DNA from: Glo-17 sp964549735
GTDB taxonomy: Bacteria > Krumholzibacteriota > Krumholzibacteriia > LZORAL124-64-63
Length of the DNA: 28,698 nt
Reading direction: 5' to 3'
Assembly: GCA_964549735.1 (NCBI GenBank)
Contig: CAZJWO010000042.1
Coordinates: 1-28,698, forward strand
The notes under the pieces: generated by a model
Seen by the model: the letters and a program-made list of their open reading frames with translations, nothing else
The model's database searches: none
What the model was told of the DNA's origin: nothing
Part shown: one piece after another, positions 7,607 through 14,259 of the stretch
Position numbering within the stretch: position 1 is the stretch's first letter
Layout: each line of letters begins with the position of its first letter
Made by a program: the position numbers and the translations under genes

Positions 7607-8314
7607 ATGGCCGCCAACGCACGGCTCTCCCTGCCCGAAGAGATCATGCTCCTGGTCCTGCGCGATCGCGAGGGGACCGTCGCCGGAGCCGACCGCTACC
7701 ACTACGCGGTCGGCGGCGCCGTCCTCGCCGAGCTCATGTTGCAGCAGCGCGTCGCCGTCGAGACGGACGGCAAGAACGCCAAGAAGCAGTACGCACGCGT
7801 CGTCGATGCCAGGCCGCTCGGCGATCCCCTGCTCGACGAATGTCTGGCCCGGATGGCCGCGGCCAAGAAGCGCGCCCGGCTCCAGACCTGGGTCAGCCGC
7901 TTCGCCAACACGAAGCGCCTCAAGCATCTGGCGGCGGGGCAGCTCGTCCGGCGCGGCATTCTGCGCGTCAGCGAGGACAAGGCGCTGGGGATCTTCCGGC
8001 GCACGATCTATCCCGAGCTCGACCCGCGTCCCGAGCGCTCGCTGCTGCAGCGGCTGCAGAAGGCGATCTTCGACGAGGGCGGCGAGGTCGACGTCCGCAC
8101 CGCGATCCTGATCTCGCTGGCGGGCGGCGCCGACCTCCTGGGTCTCGTCTTCGCGAAGAAGGATCTGAAGCGCTGCAAGACGCGCATCGCGCGGATCAGC
8201 AACGGCGAACTCGTCGGCAAGGCGACCCGCGAGGCCATCGAGGCCATGCGCGCCGCGGTCATGGTCGCCTGCATCATGCCGGCGATCATGGCCAGCTCGG
8301 CCGCGTCGCACTGA
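7607..8314 (+). CDS. GPP34 (GOLPH3/Vps74-like) phosphoprotein
   Basis: The 235-residue protein is a bacterial member of the GPP34 family. The diagnostic start L-S-L-P-E-E-I-M-L-L-V-L-R-D is followed by Y-A-V-G-G-A-V-L-A-E-L-M-L and the mid-region V-R-R-G-I-L-R. Eukaryotic relatives bind phosphatidylinositol-4-phosphate at the Golgi; bacterial ones are common in actinomycetes and some GC-rich phyla with no settled role. The C-terminus is strikingly hydrophobic (AAVMVACIMPAIMAS), suggesting membrane contact. A strong GAGGAGGT (7593-7600) precedes the ATG. The gene is 51 bases after the kinase stop and may share its transcript. Confidence 0.88.
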   Translation: MAANARLSLPEEIMLLVLRDREGTVAGADRYHYAVGGAVLAELMLQQRVAVETDGKNAKKQYARVVDARPLGDPLLDECLARMAAAKKRARLQTWVSRFANTKRLKHLAAGQLVRRGILRVSEDKALGIFRRTIYPELDPRPERSLLQRLQKAIFDEGGEVDVRTAILISLAGGADLLGLVFAKKDLKRCKTRIARISNGELVGKATREAIEAMRAAVMVACIMPAIMASSAASH

Positions 8315-8322
8315 GCGGCGCA

Positions 8323-8352
8323 GCGCGCGAGCGACGGCCGCCGCTCGCGCGC
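8323..8352 (+). terminator. GC-rich hairpin after the GPP34 gene
   Basis: GCGCGCGAGCG (8323-8333) and CGCTCGCGCGC (8342-8352) form a perfect 11-base-pair stem with an 8-base loop, starting 8 bases after the stop codon. No T-run follows, so it is either an imperfect intrinsic terminator or a 3'-protecting hairpin. Confidence 0.5.
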
Positions 8353-8531
8353 GCGGTGCGGCCGCGATACCGCCGCCCGGCAGCCCTCGCCATCTCCTAC
8401 CGGACAGTAGGATTTGAAACCCGGCTTTCTTTTGACCAGGTTGGTGGCATCGACGCGCGGGAGGGGAATCGCGCCGTTGGCGGGCCTTCTCGCGCTCTGA
8501 CTGGCGTACGCCGGACGAGAGGACAGGAACG
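8353..8531 (+). promoter_or_regulatory. Upstream region of the sulfate-binding protein gene
   Basis: A small inverted repeat, CCTAC (8396-8400) with GTAGG (8407-8411), lies just upstream of two -35-like hexamers, TTGAAA (8414-8419) and TTGACC (8432-8437). Neither has a convincing -10 at normal spacing. The 8396-8440 patch is AT-richer than its surroundings and most likely contains the promoter. Nothing else recognisable was seen in the remaining bases. Confidence 0.25.
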
Positions 8532-9650
8532 ATGCCACGCCACTACGGTTCCGCGAATGGCCGCCCCGCCGGCCTGATGGTCGCCGCCCTGGTCATCCTC
8601 CTTGCGTCGATCGTCTTGCCCGGTTGCCGGAAGAGTGACGCCGAGTACGCCGCGAAATCGGTCGAGCCGCCGGCGCTGTTGAACGTCTCCTACGACCCGA
8701 CGCGCGAGTTGTACTGGGAGTTCAACCAGGCTTTCTGCCGCCATCTGGAAGAGACGACCGGCCAGAAGGCCGCCGTCCGGATGTCGCACGGCGGTTCGGG
8801 AAGCCAGTCCCGCGCGGTCATCGACGGCTTGCAGGCCGATGTCGTCACGCTCGCCCTGGCGTACGATGTCGACGCGATCGCCGCCGCAACGGATCTGCTG
8901 CCGCGCGACTGGCGGCAGCGGCGGCCCCACGGCAGCTCGCCCTACTACTCGACGGTCTCGTTCCTGGTGCGCAAGGGCAATCCCAAGCAGATCCGTGACT
9001 GGGACGACCTCGCGCGCCCCGGCGTCCGGGTCGTGACGCCCGATCCCGCGACCAGCGGCGTCGCCCGTTGGAACTACCTCGCGATGTGGGCTCACGTCAT
9101 GCGGCGGGAACTGGGGCCGGACTACGCCGCGATCCTGGCGGATCCCACGCAGGTCGACGCGGTCGCGACAGCGCAGGAGCATGCGCGCGCGTTCGTGGCC
9201 AAGGTCTTCGGCAACGTGCCGGTGCTCCATCGCGCGGCCCGCGAAGCCACCGAGAATTTCGTCCACAAGCACATCGGCGACGTCCTCATCAACTGGGAGA
9301 ACGAGGTCCTGCTCGTCGCCCACAAATGGGATAGCAAGGACCTGGAGGTGGTCGTCCCGTCCGTGAGCATCCTGACGGAACCGGTCGTCGCGCTCGTCGA
9401 CGGCAACGCCGGCCGCCACGGCACGCGCGAGGTCGCCGAAGCGTACCTCGACTTCCTCTACAGCGACGCCGGTCAGGACATCATCGGACGCCACTTCTAT
9501 CGGCCCGCCATTTCCCGGCGCGCCCAGGAGACCTACAGCCATCAGTTCCCGCAGGTCGAGCTGATCAGCATCGAATCGATGTTCGGCGGCTGGGCCGAGG
9601 CGCAGCACGAGCATTTCGCCGCCGGCGGCATGTTCGCTCAGATCCGCTAG
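8532..9650 (+). CDS. Sulfate/thiosulfate ABC transporter substrate-binding lipoprotein
   Basis: The 372-residue product is a periplasmic binding protein of the Sbp/CysP family. The N-terminus has a membrane segment ending I-V-L-P-G-C, a lipobox giving a lipidated Cys, so it should be membrane-anchored. Family motifs are plain: V-S-Y-D-P-T-R-E-L-Y near residue 52, S-H-G-G-S-G-S-Q-S-R-A-V-I-D-G-L with A-D-V-V-T-L-A-L-A-Y-D-V-D, T-P-D-P-A-T-S-G-V-A-R-W-N-Y and F-L-Y-S-D-A-G-Q. These residues build the oxyanion pocket. AGGACAGGA precedes the ATG. No permease (CysT/CysW) or ATPase (CysA) gene is adjacent, which is unusual; the rest of the transporter must be elsewhere, or this serves another oxyanion. 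Confidence 0.92.
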   Translation: MPRHYGSANGRPAGLMVAALVILLASIVLPGCRKSDAEYAAKSVEPPALLNVSYDPTRELYWEFNQAFCRHLEETTGQKAAVRMSHGGSGSQSRAVIDGLQADVVTLALAYDVDAIAAATDLLPRDWRQRRPHGSSPYYSTVSFLVRKGNPKQIRDWDDLARPGVRVVTPDPATSGVARWNYLAMWAHVMRRELGPDYAAILADPTQVDAVATAQEHARAFVAKVFGNVPVLHRAAREATENFVHKHIGDVLINWENEVLLVAHKWDSKDLEVVVPSVSILTEPVVALVDGNAGRHGTREVAEAYLDFLYSDAGQDIIGRHFYRPAISRRAQETYSHQFPQVELISIESMFGGWAEAQHEHFAAGGMFAQIR

Positions 9651-9836
9651 CTGGAGCGAACAGCGACGACCGCGCTCGCGGCCGCGAACCCGATGGCGGG
9701 AAACGACCTCTGGTCTTCGCGCGGCGTCATCGCGATGCCGGGCCAACAATACCATTCCTTTTTTATCCCTTTTAGCTTACCTTGCTTCTGGGGCCGGGGG
9801 GAGGCGCGACTCGATCCCGTACCGGAAGGCGCATGC
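9651..9836 (+). promoter_or_regulatory. Upstream region of the copper operon
   Basis: A 10-base palindrome CATCGCGATG at 9729-9738 precedes an AT/pyrimidine-rich tract at 9746-9785 (CCTTTTTTATCCCTTTTAGC in its centre), the most AT-rich stretch of the neighbourhood. It probably holds the promoter of the copper operon, but no clean -35/-10 pair could be assigned. Confidence 0.3.
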
Positions 9837-11540
9837 ATGAACACCAACCCGCCTCTCGCTCTCGCGCGACTGGCGCCCGTATCGGCGTTCGCGGCCGTCG
9901 CGCTGCTGCTCGCGGCTCCCCCGGCCCGGGCCTGCTATGCCTGCAACCTGACCTTCTATCATGAGATGGTTGGCAAGCGCGCGGACACGCCGGCCGGCCG
10001 CGATCTGCTGGCGGCCATCGATCGTCAGAAGGGGTTGCCGCTGCAGGGCTTTTCGTTGGCCCACGATGTGGCCCAGGCCCGGCGTGGCCAGAGCGGGAGC
10101 GGCGGCGGCGCCGCCGCCGCGCACCGCGACCCGGCCTTCGCCGGCGTCATCGCGCGCGACCAGGCCCTGCCGATCCCGCCGACCAGCTTCGTGCCGCAGG
10201 ATACCCCGCCGGACCGGAGCTTCACGATCGAGCTGAGCGAGGGTCGCACCTACCTCGGCAACGACGTCGTCTACGAGGGCTTCCTGACCAACGGCACGGT
10301 CCCCGGGCCGACGATCGTCGTCGAGGAGGGCGACGTCGTGGAGTTCACGGTCGTCAACAAGGGCAGCGTGCCGCACGGAGCCTCCATTCATGCCGCCTAC
10401 ACCCAGACCTCGAAATACCTGGGCTCGATCAACCCGGGCGAGACCAAGTCCATGGTGTTCCGCGCGACGCACCCCGGGGTCTACCTCTACCACTGCGCGC
10501 CGGGCGGGCACGCGATCCCGATGCACGTGCTCTTCGGCCAGTACGGCATGATGGTCGTCAAACCGAAGCAGGCGCAGTACAAGCTCGCGGCGCTGCTGGG
10601 GCGTGAGCCCGACGTGGAGATCTACCTCGTGCAGCACGAGTGGTACAAGAGCGGCGCCGACGCCGTCGCGGGCGACGCGGCCTACGTGACCTTCAACGGC
10701 AAGCTCTTCCGCTACGTCGCCGAGCCGATCCGGGCGCGGCCCGGCGATTACGTGCGCATCTACTTCCTGAACGTGGGGCCGAACCTGCTGTCGACCTTCC
10801 ACCTGGTGGGCATCATCTGGGACTTCGCCTACTGGCAGGGGCACCCCGAGGCGGTCGTGCCGGGAGGGCAGACCGTGACGGCCGGACCGTCCGACTCGTG
10901 GGTGGTCGAGTTCCGCGTGCCGCCGGACGAGGGCGCCTACACCATGCTCTCGCACGCGGTCGGCTCGACGAGCCGCGGTGCGATCGGACTGCTCGTGGCC
11001 GACCGCGACGCCGAGACTCCGGTCGTGGTCCTGGCCGATGGACCGAGCTATGGCGAAGACGAGCTCGCCGCGATCGTCGCCGGCTCGCGGCGCACCATTT
11101 CGCCCTTCAAACCGGGCCGCAACGACCTCGACCCGCCGGTGTCCTACGGCAACGACGTCAAGGAGGTCACCGTGCGCATGATCGGCAACTCGTATGATCC
11201 CAAGGTGATCGAGATCACGCCGGGCACGACCGTGACCTTCGTCAACGAGGACGTGTTCTCCTTCCTCGCGGGCGAATTCTCGGGCATCCACAACGCGGCG
11301 GCCACCGGCGGGCCCGACCGCTTCGTCACGCCGTTGCTCGCGCACGCCGAGAGCCACAGCGTGACCTTCACGAAGGAAGGCGTGCATCCCTACATCTGCA
11401 CGCCGCACCCGTACATGGAAGGAACCATCGTCGTGCGCAAGGTCCGCGACGCCGGTCTCGGCTGGCCCGGGGGCGCGTCTCTGGGGCTGGCGGCGCTGGC
11501 CTGCGCGCTGTCCGTGGTCGCCGTGTCCCGCCGGCGCTGA
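9837..11540 (+). CDS. NirK-like multicopper protein with fused amicyanin-like domain
   Basis: The 567-residue protein has a signal peptide (cleavage near P-A-R-A-C, residue 25), a unique CYAC-containing segment of about 100 residues, two NirK-type cupredoxin domains (about 125-260 and 285-420) and a third cupredoxin domain (about 450-540). It ends in a hydrophobic helix plus Arg-Arg-Arg, a probable membrane anchor. Type 1 ligands align as His180, Cys220 and His230, with Gln235 where NirK has axial Met. Type 2 ligands are His185, His219 and His373. NirK's catalytic Asp and His align to Ser183 and Ile327. The third domain has His485 and C521-T-P-H524-P-Y-M527, the compact amicyanin-type site. 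It is therefore probably an electron-transfer or oxidase protein and not a standard nitrite reductase. The ATG at 9837 has GGAAGG upstream. Confidence 0.85.
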   Translation: MNTNPPLALARLAPVSAFAAVALLLAAPPARACYACNLTFYHEMVGKRADTPAGRDLLAAIDRQKGLPLQGFSLAHDVAQARRGQSGSGGGAAAAHRDPAFAGVIARDQALPIPPTSFVPQDTPPDRSFTIELSEGRTYLGNDVVYEGFLTNGTVPGPTIVVEEGDVVEFTVVNKGSVPHGASIHAAYTQTSKYLGSINPGETKSMVFRATHPGVYLYHCAPGGHAIPMHVLFGQYGMMVVKPKQAQYKLAALLGREPDVEIYLVQHEWYKSGADAVAGDAAYVTFNGKLFRYVAEPIRARPGDYVRIYFLNVGPNLLSTFHLVGIIWDFAYWQGHPEAVVPGGQTVTAGPSDSWVVEFRVPPDEGAYTMLSHAVGSTSRGAIGLLVADRDAETPVVVLADGPSYGEDELAAIVAGSRRTISPFKPGRNDLDPPVSYGNDVKEVTVRMIGNSYDPKVIEITPGTTVTFVNEDVFSFLAGEFSGIHNAAATGGPDRFVTPLLAHAESHSVTFTKEGVHPYICTPHPYMEGTIVVRKVRDAGLGWPGGASLGLAALACALSVVAVSRRR

Positions 11541-11585
11541 ACGCTGCGAACGTCGGCACGCAACCCAAGAACGGAGGAGAGAGAC

Positions 11586-12068
11586 ATGAAGATCCTGCCA
11601 CCTGCCGGTCGGCCGCTGCTCGCCGCCGCCGTGATCCTGCTGCTCGCCGCCTGCGGCGGCGGCGACAAGGACGGCAAGTCCGCCTCCACCCGGATCATCA
11701 TCACCGGCGACGACCTCATGCGATTCAACGTGACCGAGTTCACGGTCAAGGCCGGCAGCGAGGTCACGGTGCTGTTCCGGAACATCGGCGAGATGCCCAA
11801 GGAGGCCATGGGCCACAATATCGCCGTCCTGACCCGAGGCTCCGATCCGGACGCCTTCTCCGCGTCGTCGCAGCGCCACCCGCAGAACGAGTACATCGAT
11901 CCCGCGCTGCAGGGCCAGGTCCTCGCCGCGACGCGCATCCTCGGCCCGGGCGAGGAGCAGCTCCTGCGTTTCACGGCGCCTGACGAGCCAGGCGACTACC
12001 CGTACGTCTGCTCGTTCCCCGCGCACACCATGGCGGGCATGAAGGGCGTCATGAAGGTGGTGCGCTAG
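11586..12068 (+). CDS. Azurin/auracyanin-like blue copper lipoprotein
   Basis: The 160-residue protein is a single-domain cupredoxin electron carrier. A lipoprotein signal ends V-I-L-L-L-A-A-C-G-G-G, so it is membrane-tethered. The copper ligands read as His77 (M-G-H-N-I-A-V-L), Cys142, His147 and Met152 in C-S-F-P-A-H-T-M-A-G-M-K-G. The Cys-to-Met spacing is one residue longer than in classical azurin (C-x4-H-x3-M) and matches auracyanin-type proteins. GGAGGAGA lies just before the ATG. It begins 45 bases after the multicopper gene and is closed by a terminator, so the two form a two-gene operon. It is the likely redox partner of the upstream protein. Confidence 0.92.
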   Translation: MKILPPAGRPLLAAAVILLLAACGGGDKDGKSASTRIIITGDDLMRFNVTEFTVKAGSEVTVLFRNIGEMPKEAMGHNIAVLTRGSDPDAFSASSQRHPQNEYIDPALQGQVLAATRILGPGEEQLLRFTAPDEPGDYPYVCSFPAHTMAGMKGVMKVVR

Positions 12069-12075
12069 AGTCGGC

Positions 12076-12103
12076 GGGCCGTTCGCGCGGAACGGCCCTT
12101 CCT
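12076..12103 (+). terminator. Intrinsic-type terminator of the copper operon
   Basis: GGGCCGTTC (12076-12084) pairs perfectly with GAACGGCCC (12090-12098) across a 5-base loop, 8 bases after the azurin-like gene stop. A short TTCCT tail follows. The stem is strong but the T-run is short. Confidence 0.75.
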
Positions 12104-12216
12104 GAATCATCCGGGTCAGCCTTCCCGCTTTGATCCCTCCAGGCGGCGTATTACCGTTCTGCCGACCGCCGGGCGCGCCCCGCGCCCCAGCTTCCCTTCC
12201 AGCGGGCGAGGTTGCC

Positions 12217-14259
12217 GTGCGTCGATCGATCCTCCTGTTCGCCTCTTGTCTCGCGATCTCGGCCGCCGCCGCCGCCGGGGCCGCCGCCGACCCCCTGCCC
12301 CCGGGCGACCGGCCCGCGCCGACCGCCCAGAGCCGGCTCGCCGACGCCGGCGTCGCCGCCGACCATCCGGGCGCCGATCACGTGGTGGTCTACGAGCATC
12401 TGGTCAACCGCGTCAAGCCGAGCGGCGTGACCGATGTCGACGGCTATCGCCTGCTGAAGGTCCTGACCGCGGCCGGCTGCCGCGACCTGTCGGTGCTCGC
12501 CTGGCCGTACGACCCGCGCAGCCAGCACCTCGAGGTGCGCGAGGTCCACGTGCTGCGCGGCGCCGAGCGCATCGGCGTCGACCTGGACGGCCTGCGCGAT
12601 CTGCCCGCGCCGCAGGCCGCGATCTACTGGCGCGATCGCCTCAAGACGCTGCAGCTGCCGCGCCTGCAGGTCGGCGACGGCATCGAGATCGTGACCTTCC
12701 GCAAGGGCTACACGTACGCGCTCCTGGATGCCGGCCAGGCGGCGCCTGGCAGCGCCGCCAGCGCCGGCGCCCCCGACGACGAACGCTACATCCCGCCGAT
12801 GCCGGGCGAGTACTTCGACATCGTCCTCTTCCAGGACGAGGCGCCGGTGGTCGAGAAGCGGTACGAGCTGGTGCTGCCGGCCGCCAAGCGCCTGCACGCC
12901 GAGGTCTACAACGGACCGCTCTACGCGAGCGTGACGTACGACCAGGAGACGACCACGCACGCCTGGTGGTGCCGCGGCATGCCGGCGCGCCCGCGCGAGC
13001 CGAGCCAGCCCGACGCGAGCGATCTGGTGCCCAAGGTCGTCATGGCGACGGTCGCGAGCTGGCAGGCCAAGAGCCGCTGGTTCTTCGAGGTCAACCGCGA
13101 CCAGTTCGAGGTCACGCCCGCGATCCAGGCCAAGGTCGACGAGATCCTGCGCGAGGCGGGCGTCGCCGGCGCGTCGGACGAGCGCAGGGCCAAGGCCCTG
13201 CTGCACTGGGTCGCGCAGAACATCCGTTACAGCGGGCAGACCATGGGCGAGGGCGAGGGCTTCACGCTGCACCCGGCGCCGATGATCTTCGCGCAGCGGT
13301 CCGGCGTCTGCAAGGACATCGCCGGCATGCTCGTCGCGATGCTGCGCGCGGCCGGCCTGGACAGCTACGCGGCGATGACCATGGCCGGCAGCCGCATCGA
13401 CGCGGTTCCCGCCGACCAGTTCAACCACTGCGTGACGGCGCTGCGCCTGCCCGATGGCACGTTCCGCATGTACGACCCCACCTGGGTGCCCTACAACAAC
13501 GACATCTGGTCGAAGCTGGAGACCGAGCAGGAATTCCTGATCGGCACGCCGGCCGGCGAGACGCTCGACCGCATTCCCTACAGTCCGCCGCAGGAATCGC
13601 CGCTCTTGGCCCGTCACGAGGCGACGCTCGCCGACGACGGCACGCTCAGCGGCCGCATCAGGCTGAGCGGAGGCGGCGCCTCGGACAGCCGCTTGCGGCG
13701 TCTGGTCAACGGCATGCGCCGGCAGGAGCGGCAAGCCCAGATCGCGCGGCTGTTGGGCGCGGTGGGCGACCGCGTCGAGGTCGTGGCGTTCGCCCATCGC
13801 GCGGTCGACGATTTCGGCGGCGACATGTGGCTGGACATCACCTACCGCATCCCGCGCTTCGTGACCGAGATCGCGGGCGCCTGGGAGCTGACCAGCCCGC
13901 TGCTGCGGCTCGTCGCCAGCAACGGCAACCTCTTCAACGCGGGCAGCCGCACCTGGGCCGCCGAGCGCCAGACCGACCTCCTGATCTGGTTCACGCAGCT
14001 CCTCGACGCCGAGGAGACCATCCGCCTGCCGCGAGGCTGGCGGCTGGCCGAGGAGCCCGAGCTGGAAGCGGTCGACCGGACATACGCGGCCTACGAAGGC
14101 CGCGCGTGGCAGGATGGCCGCACGTTGAAGGTCACGGCGCGCGCCGAGGTGCGCCGCCGGCAGATCCCGCCGGCCGGCTATCCCGGCTTCAAGCAGGCCA
14201 TGGACGCCGCGGCCGCCTGGCGCGACCAGACGCTGCGCCTGACGCGGGAGGGCAAGTGA
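12217..14259 (+). CDS. DUF3857/transglutaminase-like exported protein (active-site intact)
   Basis: The 680-residue protein starts with a signal peptide (V-R-R-S-I-L-L-F then an Ala-rich stretch). A DUF3857 beta domain follows (about residues 45-300: V-V-V-Y-E-H, G-Y-R-L-L-K, and E-K-R-Y-E-L-V-L-P), then a transglutaminase core (about 315-430) and a beta-rich C-terminal domain. The papain-like triad is complete: Cys365 in G-V-C-K-D, His404 in N-H-C-V, Asp420 in Y-D-P-T-W. Such proteins are exported transglutaminase-fold enzymes of unproven substrate, probably acting on peptides or amide bonds at the cell envelope. No ATG fits the signal peptide; GTG at 12217 with GCGAGG a few bases upstream does. 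The stop shares its last base with the next gene's ATG (TGATG). Confidence 0.88.
   Translation: MRRSILLFASCLAISAAAAAGAAADPLPPGDRPAPTAQSRLADAGVAADHPGADHVVVYEHLVNRVKPSGVTDVDGYRLLKVLTAAGCRDLSVLAWPYDPRSQHLEVREVHVLRGAERIGVDLDGLRDLPAPQAAIYWRDRLKTLQLPRLQVGDGIEIVTFRKGYTYALLDAGQAAPGSAASAGAPDDERYIPPMPGEYFDIVLFQDEAPVVEKRYELVLPAAKRLHAEVYNGPLYASVTYDQETTTHAWWCRGMPARPREPSQPDASDLVPKVVMATVASWQAKSRWFFEVNRDQFEVTPAIQAKVDEILREAGVAGASDERRAKALLHWVAQNIRYSGQTMGEGEGFTLHPAPMIFAQRSGVCKDIAGMLVAMLRAAGLDSYAAMTMAGSRIDAVPADQFNHCVTALRLPDGTFRMYDPTWVPYNNDIWSKLETEQEFLIGTPAGETLDRIPYSPPQESPLLARHEATLADDGTLSGRIRLSGGGASDSRLRRLVNGMRRQERQAQIARLLGAVGDRVEVVAFAHRAVDDFGGDMWLDITYRIPRFVTEIAGAWELTSPLLRLVASNGNLFNAGSRTWAAERQTDLLIWFTQLLDAEETIRLPRGWRLAEEPELEAVDRTYAAYEGRAWQDGRTLKVTARAEVRRRQIPPAGYPGFKQAMDAAAAWRDQTLRLTREGK

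Noticed and set aside
8396..8437. tRNA-like T-arm (GGATTTGAAACCC) near the sulfate-binding gene
   Set aside because: The flanking bases do not form a T stem, anticodon arm or acceptor stem on either strand.
9746..9785. T-rich tract as a rho-independent terminator of the sulfate-binding gene
   Set aside because: The nearest inverted repeat (9729-9738) is short and about 16 bases from the T tract, so it does not form a terminator; a promoter region is more likely.
9837..11540. Calling this gene a functional copper nitrite reductase (nirK)
   Set aside because: The ligands fit but the catalytic Asp and His align to Ser and Ile and the axial Met to Gln, so the name would mislead.
12130..12154. 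TTGATC and TATTAC as promoter of the first DUF3857 gene
   Set aside because: The two hexamers are only 13 bases apart, too close for a sigma-70 promoter.
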